DNA of 64,000 nucleotides. Source: Flavihumibacter sp. UBA7668. Its GTDB lineage: Bacteria; Bacteroidota; Bacteroidia; Chitinophagales; Chitinophagaceae. The DNA lies in assembly GCF_002483205.1 (NCBI RefSeq), contig NZ_DLHM01000004.1, forward strand, positions 186,001-250,000, written 5' to 3'. Made by a program: the position numbers and the translations under genes. The notes beneath the pieces were generated by a model, which saw only the letters and a program-made list of their open reading frames with translations, was not told where the DNA came from and did no database searches. The number at the start of each line of letters is the position of its first letter. Positions within the stretch are counted from its first letter, which is position 1. Positions 53,469 to 60,724 of this stretch are shown piece by piece.

Positions 53469-54239
53469 TTAAAAGCGCAGGTGCTTCACGGTTAGTCCGT
53501 CGTTGATCAATTGCCTGAGTGAATCAATCCCGATACGGATATGTCGTTCAACAAATTCGGTGGTCACTTTTTTATCGCTTTCTTCTGTTTTAACACCTTC
53601 CGGAATCATGGGAGAATCACTAACCAGCAGCAATGCGCCTGTAGGAATTTTGTTATAAAATCCAACAGAAAAGATGGTGGCAGTTTCCATGTCAATGGCA
53701 TATGCCCGGATTTTCTGCAGGTATTCTTTAAATGTTTCATCATGTTCCCAAACCCTTCGGTTGGTTGTATAAACAGTGCCGGTCCAATAATCAACCCCAT
53801 AATCCCGAATGGTGGTAGACACTGCTTTTTGCAAAGCGAATGCTGGCAGAGCCGGAACTTCAGGAGGGAAATAATCATTCGAGGTTCCTTCACCCCGTAT
53901 GGCAGCGATCGGCAGGATTAAATCGCCTACTTTATTTCGCTTTTTTAATCCGCCGCATTTGCCAAGGAATAAAACAGCTTTGGGTTCGATTGCTGTCAGC
54001 AGATCCATTACGGTTGCAGCTGTTGGACTCCCCATCCCGAAATTAATAATGGTGATATCTTCCGCAGTGGCACATTGCATGGGTTTTCCGATTCCAACCA
54101 CCTCTGCTTTATGCCATTTGGCAAACCAGTCCACATAATTGCTGAAATTGGTTAACAGGATATATTTTCCGAATTTCTCAAGCGGCTGTCCGGTATAGCG
54201 CGGCAACCAGTTTTGCACGATTTCATCTTTTGTTTTCAT
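53469..54239 (-). CDS. amn: AMP nucleosidase, short Bacteroidota type
   Basis: A 256-residue protein of the PNP/UDP-phosphorylase fold. Blocks seen are TIINFGMGSPTAATVMDLL, FLGKCGGL, EGTSNDYFP and AIDMETATIFSVGFYNK. The length of about 256 and the NWLPRYTG start match the short bacterial AMP nucleosidase that splits AMP to adenine and ribose-5-phosphate, unlike the 480-residue E. coli Amn. Annotated with the gene name by function. It is divergent from the HsdR-N gene. Confidence 0.85.
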   Translation of the reverse strand: MKTKDEIVQNWLPRYTGQPLEKFGKYILLTNFSNYVDWFAKWHKAEVVGIGKPMQCATAEDITIINFGMGSPTAATVMDLLTAIEPKAVLFLGKCGGLKKRNKVGDLILPIAAIRGEGTSNDYFPPEVPALPAFALQKAVSTTIRDYGVDYWTGTVYTTNRRVWEHDETFKEYLQKIRAYAIDMETATIFSVGFYNKIPTGALLLVSDSPMIPEGVKTEESDKKVTTEFVERHIRIGIDSLRQLINDGLTVKHLRF

Positions 54240-54297
54240 GGCTGCAAAATTTTCCGTTCAAAAAACTCAATTTTGGCAATATACGATTTTCGAATCA

Positions 54298-54305
54298 TAG
54301 CTTTG
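54298..54305 (+). promoter_or_regulatory. -7 promoter element of the HsdR-N gene
   Basis: TAGCTTTG matches TAnnTTTG and ends 4 bases before the ATG; TTTG lies 22 bases upstream. A transcript from it would be nearly leaderless. Confidence 0.45.
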
Positions 54306-54309
54306 GGAA

Positions 54310-54744
54310 ATGATCAGCATTGAGTACCCCGATAATTCATTGAAATGGAAAGAGGAAAAAGGCCAGCGTTGGGTCTTTGATTCGATTCGGAAAAAATGGC
54401 TGGTGCTTACTCCTGAAGAATGGGTGCGGCAACATTTTCTGCACTACCTCATTGCTGTAAGGCAATACCCTGTCGCCTACATTGCTGTGGAAAAAACCAT
54501 GAAATTAGGGGAATTGAATAAGCGCTTTGATCTGTTGGTCTATGATCGGCTTCACCAACCCTGGCTGATGGTTGAATGTAAAGCGATGGAAATTAGTTTG
54601 TCTGAATCGGTTCTTCATCAGATTCTTCGATACAATATGGCGATACCGGTTTCCTACCTCGTTATAACAAATGGTACGGAATGTTATGCCTATCACCGCT
54701 CCAATGGAAAATTACTGCCCCTTGATGAATTGCCTTCGTTTTAA
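54310..54744 (+). CDS. Stand-alone HsdR N-terminal-domain (PD-(D/E)xK-like) protein
   Basis: A 144-residue protein like the N-terminal nuclease domain of type I restriction HsdR. It has RQHFLHYLIAVRQYP, then KRFDLLVYDRLHQPWLMVECKAM, where Asp, Glu and Lys form the D...ExK catalytic pattern of PD-(D/E)xK nucleases. No helicase domain, HsdM or HsdS is nearby, so it is not a restriction system. Small proteins of this form are widespread in Bacteroidota; the role is unknown. Copy B of the intergenic hairpin repeat follows directly. Confidence 0.82.
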   Translation: MISIEYPDNSLKWKEEKGQRWVFDSIRKKWLVLTPEEWVRQHFLHYLIAVRQYPVAYIAVEKTMKLGELNKRFDLLVYDRLHQPWLMVECKAMEISLSESVLHQILRYNMAIPVSYLVITNGTECYAYHRSNGKLLPLDELPSF

Positions 54745-54818
54745 AACGTCAGACAGGTGTTAGAACGATGTTAGAGAGGTGTCAGACAGGTGTTAGAACA
54801 CCTGTCTGACACCTAACC
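54745..54818. repeat. Intergenic hairpin repeat, copy B
   Basis: A 74-base element between the convergent HsdR-N gene and gdhA. The 17-mer TCAGACAGGTGTTAGAA is present at 54749-54765 and 54782-54798. A perfect 18-bp hairpin is formed by 54777-54794 and 54797-54814 with a 2-base loop. The first half matches copy A at 49012-49046 base for base except for a few changes. No T-run follows. Confidence 0.88.
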
Positions 54819-56237
54819 TTATGGAAAAATCCCGAGTTCCTCGTAACTGGTTGCAACTTTATTGATGGCTACCACATACGCAGCTGTACGCATATCAGGA
54901 ATGGATGGATTTCTCTTCCAGCAATCCATGATTTCGCGGGTCGCACTAATCATGGTTTCTTCCAATCCGGAATAAACCAGATCCACTTCATCCGGACCAT
55001 GTTCAATCATGATTTTATGGTTATCAGCCACTTTCTTTCCGGTCAGGTTTTCAATCTGATTCAGAATATTCTTATTCTGATTTTCCGTGAACCGCTTTTC
55101 CAATCGGCCATAGCGCACATGGCTCAGGTTTTTCAACCACTCGAAATAGGAAACGGTTACCCCACCAGCATTCAGGTACATGTCGGGAACAACCAATGTT
55201 CCTTTGGCTGCAAACACCTCATCTGCCTCCGGCGTAAGCGGACCATTAGCCGCCTCCCCAATAACACGAGCCTTGATACGAGGCGCATTTTCACCATTGA
55301 TTACATTTTCCAGAGCAGCCGGAATCAGAATTTCACAATCCAGTTCCAACGCATCATTGGATTGAGCAAGATTCAACGCGCCCGGGAAATTTAAAATAGA
55401 CCCTGTTTTCTTTCTATGCTCAAATACTTCTTCTTCATTCAGCCCATCCGGATTCATAATGGCTCCTTCATATTCTGCAATGGCAATTACTTTGGCTCCA
55501 CCTTCCCGGAAAAATTTGGATGCATGATAGCCCACATTGCCCAATCCCTGGATTACCACGGTCTTTCCTTCAATTCCAAGATCCAGTCCCAACCGCTGCA
55601 TTACATCCGTCATATTACAAACTTCCCGGATGCCATAAAATACACCCAGCCCGGTTGCTTCCCGACGTCCACGTACACCACCCTGCGTAACAGGTTTGCC
55701 AGTTACACAACCAAGTGCATCCACTTCACCTGGTTTCATACTCATGTACGTATCCAGAATCCAGGCCATTTCCCGCTCTCCGGTTCCATAATCAGGTGCC
55801 GGAACATCGGTACCCGGACCAATAAAATTTTTCTTAATCAGCTCATGGGTATAGCGCCGGGTAATTTTTTCCAGCTCATAAGCCGTGTATTTTTTTGGAT
55901 CGATGGAGATCCCGCCCTTGGCTCCTCCAAACGGAACGTTTACGATAGCACACTTATAGGTCATAAGTGCCGCCAATGCCATAACCTCATCGAGGTTCAC
56001 CGCTGTAGCAAAACGAATCCCTCCCTTACAGGGTGTTTTGTGATGGGAGTGCTGCACGCGATAGGCTTTGATTACCTCAATCTGATCGCCGATCTTAACC
56101 GGAAAATGCATCCGGTAAACAGAATTACATTGTTTGATTTGTTCAAGGATTCCCGGATCCCAGTTCGTGAACTTGGCTGCCTTGTCAAAGCTCTTCTCTA
56201 CTGCTCCAAAGAAGCTGTACTCTTGATGTCCAGACAT
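54819..56237 (-). CDS. gdhA: Glutamate dehydrogenase (Glu/Leu/Phe/Val family)
   Basis: A 472-residue enzyme interconverting glutamate and 2-oxoglutarate with ammonia. Substrate-binding blocks PCKGGIRFA, VPFGGAKGGI, APDYGTGEREMAWI, and the nucleotide-binding VVIQGLGNVG are visible. Length and motifs fit the hexameric GDH type (about 420-470). Related amino acids as substrate cannot be excluded. TAGGTTCG at 56293-56300 is a weak promoter candidate. It follows the ccm genes on the same strand by 76 bases. Confidence 0.92.
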   Translation of the reverse strand: MSGHQEYSFFGAVEKSFDKAAKFTNWDPGILEQIKQCNSVYRMHFPVKIGDQIEVIKAYRVQHSHHKTPCKGGIRFATAVNLDEVMALAALMTYKCAIVNVPFGGAKGGISIDPKKYTAYELEKITRRYTHELIKKNFIGPGTDVPAPDYGTGEREMAWILDTYMSMKPGEVDALGCVTGKPVTQGGVRGRREATGLGVFYGIREVCNMTDVMQRLGLDLGIEGKTVVIQGLGNVGYHASKFFREGGAKVIAIAEYEGAIMNPDGLNEEEVFEHRKKTGSILNFPGALNLAQSNDALELDCEILIPAALENVINGENAPRIKARVIGEAANGPLTPEADEVFAAKGTLVVPDMYLNAGGVTVSYFEWLKNLSHVRYGRLEKRFTENQNKNILNQIENLTGKKVADNHKIMIEHGPDEVDLVYSGLEETMISATREIMDCWKRNPSIPDMRTAAYVVAINKVATSYEELGIFP

Positions 56238-56313
56238 GTTGTTCGTTTTTGAATGTGTTTTTATATGTGTTTACGCAATCGCTGAAGGGATACGAACCTA
56301 TAACGGATAAAAC

Positions 56314-56544
56314 TCAGGCTTCTTTTTCCAGCCGGCTTATTTTTCTATCCAGCCGGATTAAATACACTACTATCCCAATTACAATAGTGAATACCACGGC
56401 CACCACTGCATAAATTTTACCATTGGCATGCAGGGCATCGGCCATCTGAACCGGTTCATCTCCGGTCATCGGAGTTTGTGAAAAAAGGGAAATTCCTGCC
56501 AATAGCAGACCGGCAAGGAGTCCCGGCCATTTTTTATTACGCAT
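56314..56544 (-). CDS. CcmD-like small membrane protein
   Basis: A 76-residue protein with a hydrophobic N-terminus (signal or anchor), then a single helix IYAVVAVVFTIVIGIVVYLIRLDRKISRLEKE. The helix followed by a charged tail and the position directly after ccmC with an 8-base overlap fit the CcmD family, which stabilises the heme handover complex CcmABCD. The overlap of 56537-56544 with ccmC indicates translational coupling. Confidence 0.75.
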   Translation of the reverse strand: MRNKKWPGLLAGLLLAGISLFSQTPMTGDEPVQMADALHANGKIYAVVAVVFTIVIGIVVYLIRLDRKISRLEKEA

Positions 56545-57205
56545 GTTGTAGTTTTTTTTCTTCCAATTTTTTCAGTCGGATACAAAGGGTTGCTACCCAT
56601 ACGCCCAGTATCGCCCAGCCTGGAAATGCTATAAAATAAAACAGGTAACGCATCCGGCTGTCTACATCACCCGGATTTAAGGCCGGGTTTCCCATACCGC
56701 CTGGATGCAGACTCTCCAATAACCGGGGAATGATCCAGATGGTTGGAAAGAGCATTGCAAATGCGAAAATATTATAGACAGCCCCGATTTTAGCCCGCTT
56801 ATCCGGGTCTATCATGGAATTCCTCAACACCAGATATGCGAAATAAATCAGGAACGCTATCGCAGCCCCGATCTGTTTAGGGTCATTGCTCCAGGGTTTT
56901 CCCCAGGTATAATTCGCCCAGATCATGCCGGTTGTTAATCCCAATATGCAGAACAATAAGCCCACATTGGCATATTCCACCGCCACAATATCATGTTCCA
57001 GTTTACCGCTTCGCAGGTACTTGACGGAATAAATAACCGATACAATGAAAAAAATCATCATCCCAAACCACATGGGAACATGGAAATAATAATTACGAAT
57101 CGTTTCATTCAGGATGGGTTTGGCGGGTACATCCCCTATAAACCCCGCTACTGAAATGATCAGTAGCTGCACGATACAAAGAATTTTCCACCAGGCTAAT
57201 CGCAT
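56537..57205 (-). CDS. ccmC: Cytochrome c biogenesis protein CcmC
   Basis: A 222-residue inner-membrane protein with six hydrophobic segments. The Trp-rich heme-handling motif is seen in WANYTWGKPWSNDPK. Conserved His residues are in YYFHVPMWFG and ESLHPGG. CcmC moves heme to CcmE in system I cytochrome c maturation. It lies between ccmB (80 bases upstream) and the CcmD-like gene. This system would serve the diheme cytochrome at 22-23 kb and others. Confidence 0.93.
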   Translation of the reverse strand: MRLAWWKILCIVQLLIISVAGFIGDVPAKPILNETIRNYYFHVPMWFGMMIFFIVSVIYSVKYLRSGKLEHDIVAVEYANVGLLFCILGLTTGMIWANYTWGKPWSNDPKQIGAAIAFLIYFAYLVLRNSMIDPDKRAKIGAVYNIFAFAMLFPTIWIIPRLLESLHPGGMGNPALNPGDVDSRMRYLFYFIAFPGWAILGVWVATLCIRLKKLEEKKLQHA

Positions 57206-57286
57206 ACTATCTTATAAGTGCCGCAAAATTAGGGGAATTGCAAGAAGGGGCAAAGTAACCCCTGCACCCGACGGGTGTTAAAAAGG

Positions 57287-57937
57287 TTAGTCCTTCCAGA
57301 GAAAGGGGAAAAGGATGATGGCAAGCGCTACCACCAGCAGGTCCAGTCCGGCAAGCAGTAGAAAGATCATACCCAAACTATCCTGAATAACCTGGCTGAA
57401 AGCGGTATTGGCCAGTTTCATCATCAATAAAATTTGAGGAATAATTAACGGGAATCCCAAAATTGCCATCAAAGCAGCATTCTGCTGGGCACGGGCAGCG
57501 ATGGCAGATAAAAAGGTAAAAACCAGGCTTAACCCAAGTCCCCCAAAAATGGCCACCCCCATAAACCGGATTCCGTTTTGAACGGGATTGCCTAATAATA
57601 ATCCAAACAGCACCCATGAAACCAGACTTAAGAGCGCCATCAGCAACACATTAAACAGTAATTTGGACAAAATGAAATCCCGCGCACCGGCAATGGAATA
57701 GAAATATAGCAACCGTCCCCGGCTTTCCTGTAAAAAACTTTTGGCCACTGCATTTACGCAAACAAATAATTGAATCATCCAGAAGAGGCCATTCCATACC
57801 TGGTCTTCCGGTTGACCCATGGCCAGATACAATACAAAAATAGTACTGGCCACATACAGGATAATTCCATAGAACGTATACTGCTGGCGGAATTCAAGCA
57901 GAAGGTCTTTTCTAAATAATGCAATAACTGCTTTCAT
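57287..57937 (-). CDS. ccmB: Heme exporter protein CcmB
   Basis: A 216-residue membrane protein with six hydrophobic segments. It starts MKAVIALFRKDLLLEFRQQYTFYGI, the usual CcmB N-terminus, and has SFLQESRGRLLYFYSIAGARD in the first loop. CcmB is the permease of the CcmABCD heme-release complex. No ccmA is in the window. Its start is 3 bases after the tdk stop, so it is in one transcript with tdk. Confidence 0.92.
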   Translation of the reverse strand: MKAVIALFRKDLLLEFRQQYTFYGIILYVASTIFVLYLAMGQPEDQVWNGLFWMIQLFVCVNAVAKSFLQESRGRLLYFYSIAGARDFILSKLLFNVLLMALLSLVSWVLFGLLLGNPVQNGIRFMGVAIFGGLGLSLVFTFLSAIAARAQQNAALMAILGFPLIIPQILLMMKLANTAFSQVIQDSLGMIFLLLAGLDLLVVALAIILFPFLWKD

Positions 57938-57940
57938 GTA

Positions 57941-58510
57941 TCATGATTTTTCATCGTAACAGGATCGGCAGCGCGGCTCATAGGTTTCCTTTTCGCCGAG
58001 CAATACCTGGCTGTTCAACGGGATCTTTCTATAACTAAAAGAGGCAATATTTCCACATTTAACACATATGGCATGCAACTTGGTGATATAATCTGCCTTG
58101 GCCAGCAGAAAGGGCATCTGCCCAAATGGTTTTCCAAGGTAATCCATATCGAGGCCGGCAATGATGACCCGGATTCCCTGGCGCGCCAGCTGATCGCAAA
58201 CCACGGGTAACTGATCATCAAAAAACTGAGCCTCATCAATTCCGACAACATCCACATTGGAGGCCATCAGCAAAATGGTTTGAGAGTTGTCAATGGGAGT
58301 GGATAAAATGGCATTTTCATCGTGGGATACGATCTGAACTTCATCGTACCGGACATCAATTGCAGGTTTGAATATTTCAACTTTCAAATTTGCAATCCGG
58401 GCACGTTTCAATCGACGGATCAGTTCCTCTGTTTTTCCGGAAAACATGGAACCACAGATAACTTCAATCCATCCCCTTCGGCCGCCATTTAAAGTAGGTT
58501 CTATAAACAC
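57941..58510 (-). CDS. tdk: Thymidine kinase
   Basis: A 189-residue type II thymidine kinase. Walker A is GSMFSGKTEELI, the Mg-binding block is GIDEAQFFDD, and the zinc site is CVKCGNIASFSYR with CRSC at the end. The start is GTG 58510 with no nearer ATG, and MFIEPTLNGG is plausible for the family. It salvages thymidine to dTMP. ccmB follows three bases later. Confidence 0.95.
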   Translation of the reverse strand: MFIEPTLNGGRRGWIEVICGSMFSGKTEELIRRLKRARIANLKVEIFKPAIDVRYDEVQIVSHDENAILSTPIDNSQTILLMASNVDVVGIDEAQFFDDQLPVVCDQLARQGIRVIIAGLDMDYLGKPFGQMPFLLAKADYITKLHAICVKCGNIASFSYRKIPLNSQVLLGEKETYEPRCRSCYDEKS

Positions 58511-58607
58511 GATATGATCGAATTGGTAAGGAACAAAATCTACTTAACAAGGTTAACAGAACCTTTGAAAGCAGATGTTATAGTTCCGGTTTTATTTTAA
58601 TAACTTT

Positions 58608-59387
58608 ATGAATCTCAATACTAACCCAAAAGTACCATATCAAATGGAAAGAGTTAGAGCACTGATTAATAAGCTTCAGGAACAACTGGATCAGGAGGCA
58701 GATGCAGCTGCCTTACTGCGTACAGCCCAATTGTTACAGGCTGCCATTCAGGAACAGGCTTCGTCTTCCATTGTCCGAAATGGAAATTCAAAAGTAGCAG
58801 TTGTACTGCCAACCGGAAATAATACCGTTCAGAAACAGCCGGTACCATCCTCCGAGCCAGTTATTACTAACGAAACGCAATTCCAGCCAAAATTGGAAAC
58901 CAAGCCGGTTGATCCGGTAATTCCCATCGAAGCGGCAGCTCCCATTGAAATTGCAGCCCCTGTTCAGGAAACCACCATGCCAACCGACTGGCTGCATTCA
59001 CTGATGCAGGAAATTCCTACCCTCGCACATCAGAAGGAAATCCGGGAACTGAATGATGTAATGAGCCAGCAACTAAACGGAGGTTCTTTAAATGATAAAC
59101 TCAAACAGGCTTCCATTGAAATAGCGGAAGTGCTTACCCGTGAACCGGTACGCGACCTTAAAAAAGCCATCGGAATCAATGACCGTTTTGTATTTGTTCA
59201 GGAATTATTCCGGGGAGATGAGGTCATGTATGAACGAAGCATCAAAACCATCAATTCCTTTAATATCCTGCAAGAAGCCGAATACTGGATTGAACGCGAA
59301 TTAAAGCTCAAACTGGCCTGGGATGATTCAAAAGACACCGTTCGCCATTTCTGTCAATTAGTAAGAAGACGATTCTCCTCCAAATAA
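58608..59387 (+). CDS. Conserved protein of unknown function
   Basis: A 259-residue protein that I do not recognise by name. The N-terminal 60 residues form a charged helix (VRALINKLQEQLDQEADAAALLRTAQLLQ), then a Pro/Ala/Glu linker to about residue 125, and a conserved-looking C-terminal domain of about 110 residues, DLKKAIGINDRFVFVQELFRGDEVMYERSIKTINSF. No signal peptide or membrane segment. The 3' end overlaps the convergent waaA by 34 bases. Confidence 0.8.
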   Translation: MNLNTNPKVPYQMERVRALINKLQEQLDQEADAAALLRTAQLLQAAIQEQASSSIVRNGNSKVAVVLPTGNNTVQKQPVPSSEPVITNETQFQPKLETKPVDPVIPIEAAAPIEIAAPVQETTMPTDWLHSLMQEIPTLAHQKEIRELNDVMSQQLNGGSLNDKLKQASIEIAEVLTREPVRDLKKAIGINDRFVFVQELFRGDEVMYERSIKTINSFNILQEAEYWIERELKLKLAWDDSKDTVRHFCQLVRRRFSSK

Positions 59388-60625
59388 GTTTGGATAGTTG
59401 AACTGGCTCCTCTTTGCCGGGCAACAAATTGCCGGGCAGCTTCCGATGCAACAGCCAGTGCAGCAGGATCTGTCAATAAATGATTCAGCAATTCTTCCAG
59501 TTCCAACGCATTTTCGACCCCAAAACCGCCTCCTGCCTCAATTAACCGGGTAGCTTCCGGAAAACGATCATAAACGGGTCCGTGTATCACTGGAATTCCA
59601 TAAACCGCGGCTTCCAGAATATTATGCAGTCCATCATCCCCAAAACCACCACCCACATAGGCAATAGTTCCATACTTGTAGAGGCGGGATAACATGCCGA
59701 TATTGTCAATAATCAGGACATTCGCGGTCGTTTCCGGCTTTTCAGCACCCTTTCCGAACTGATTTTGCCAAAGGGAGTACCGGACCGTATGTTTAAAGAG
59801 TTCTTCAATTTCGACCAGATGTGCCTCTTCAATTTCATGCGGAGCAATTATGAACCGGAGATCCTGCCGATGATTGGCAAAATGGTCCAGCTCTTCCTCG
59901 TCTTCCGGCCAGGTGCTTCCGCAAACCAATACCGGGTGATTACCCACAAATTCAGCCACCCCATCAACCGGAACAAATTTTTCCGCGATGGCTGATACCC
60001 GATCATACCGCGTATCGCCTGCTACTGTTACCCGGGAAATTCCAATGCCACTCAACAAATCGCGGGAGTCCTGATCCTGTACAAACAACTGCTGAAAACA
60101 GGTCAGCATATGCCGGTGCAAGTGCCCAAACCGATGAAAAAAGGGTTGCGATTTTCTAAAGCGCCCGGCAATCAGCAGAACCGGTATATTTTTTTTTAAA
60201 AGTGTAGTAAGGTAGTAATACCAGAATTCATACCGAACCCAGATTACAAGGTCCGGAGAAAGGGTTTCAATGAAAATTTTTGCATTCCGGGCTCCATCCA
60301 TTGGCAAATAACAGACCAGATCTGCTCCGGCATAATTCTTTCGGATTTCATAACCCGAAGGCGAGAAAAAACTCAGTGCAACCCGGTACCCGGAATACTT
60401 TGCACGAATCCATTCCAAAATAGGACGCCCCTGCTCAAATTCTCCCAGAGAAGCACAGTGCATCCATACAAGCGGACGCGGGTCGGGTTCCAATTGCTGT
60501 TTTAAGCGCTGCTGCCAGTCAGTCCTTCCCTTTACCCATTTTTTGGCTTTGGGGTTCCAGAAGGCAGCCAGCCGAAGGGCCCGGCCATATAACAGCAGAA
60601 ATAGATTGTAAAGTAAAAGACTCAC
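59354..60625 (-). CDS. waaA: 3-deoxy-D-manno-octulosonic acid transferase (Kdo transferase)
   Basis: A 423-residue GT30 glycosyltransferase that adds Kdo to lipid A at the inner membrane. It has an N-terminal membrane anchor (LLLYNLFLLLYGRALRLAAF), then MHCASLGEFEQGRPIL with the catalytic Glu region, LVIWVRYEFWYYYL, and the C-terminal YVGGGFGDDGLHNILEAAVYGIPVIHGP block. The first codon is GTG 60625. It overlaps the unknown gene at 58.6 kb tail to tail. With lpxB at 14 kb it shows an LPS pathway. Confidence 0.95.
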   Translation of the reverse strand: MSLLLYNLFLLLYGRALRLAAFWNPKAKKWVKGRTDWQQRLKQQLEPDPRPLVWMHCASLGEFEQGRPILEWIRAKYSGYRVALSFFSPSGYEIRKNYAGADLVCYLPMDGARNAKIFIETLSPDLVIWVRYEFWYYYLTTLLKKNIPVLLIAGRFRKSQPFFHRFGHLHRHMLTCFQQLFVQDQDSRDLLSGIGISRVTVAGDTRYDRVSAIAEKFVPVDGVAEFVGNHPVLVCGSTWPEDEEELDHFANHRQDLRFIIAPHEIEEAHLVEIEELFKHTVRYSLWQNQFGKGAEKPETTANVLIIDNIGMLSRLYKYGTIAYVGGGFGDDGLHNILEAAVYGIPVIHGPVYDRFPEATRLIEAGGGFGVENALELEELLNHLLTDPAALAVASEAARQFVARQRGASSTIQTYLEENRLLTN

Positions 60626-60648
60626 TGAATCAAGTGGTTAATGTGAAG

Positions 60649-60656
60649 CAAAGCTA
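60649..60656 (-). promoter_or_regulatory. -7 promoter element of waaA
   Basis: TAGCTTTG on the minus strand matches TAnnTTTG, 23 bases before the GTG start; TTGG lies 19 bases upstream as a possible -33 element. Confidence 0.55.
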
Positions 60657-60687
60657 AATTCAAAGTTCCAGCCAACCTATATTTTGC

Positions 60688-60695
60688 TATTTTTG
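60688..60695 (+). promoter_or_regulatory. -7 promoter element of the DegT-family gene
   Basis: TATTTTTG matches TAnnTTTG, 29 bases before the ATG at 60725. Confidence 0.5.
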
Positions 60696-60711
60696 TGCCC
60701 ATTTTAAAAAG

Positions 60712-60718
60712 AGGAGGG
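60712..60718 (+). promoter_or_regulatory. Shine-Dalgarno-like site of the DegT-family gene
   Basis: AGGAGGG ends 6 bases before the ATG. A full Shine-Dalgarno is unusual in this window, where most genes have none. Confidence 0.55.
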
Positions 60719-60724
60719 TGATCT

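Noticed and set aside
54310..54744. Type I restriction-modification system
   Set aside because: Only the HsdR N-terminal domain is present; there is no motor domain, HsdM or HsdS.
55416..56252. 278-codon plus-strand open frame opposite gdhA
   Set aside because: Antisense shadow of a gene with all GDH motifs; the product is His/Ile/Cys-rich without domain pattern.
57206..57286. tRNA or small RNA gene between ccmC and ccmB
   Set aside because: No cloverleaf or stable hairpin with T-run; only a short CACCCGACGGGTG palindrome.
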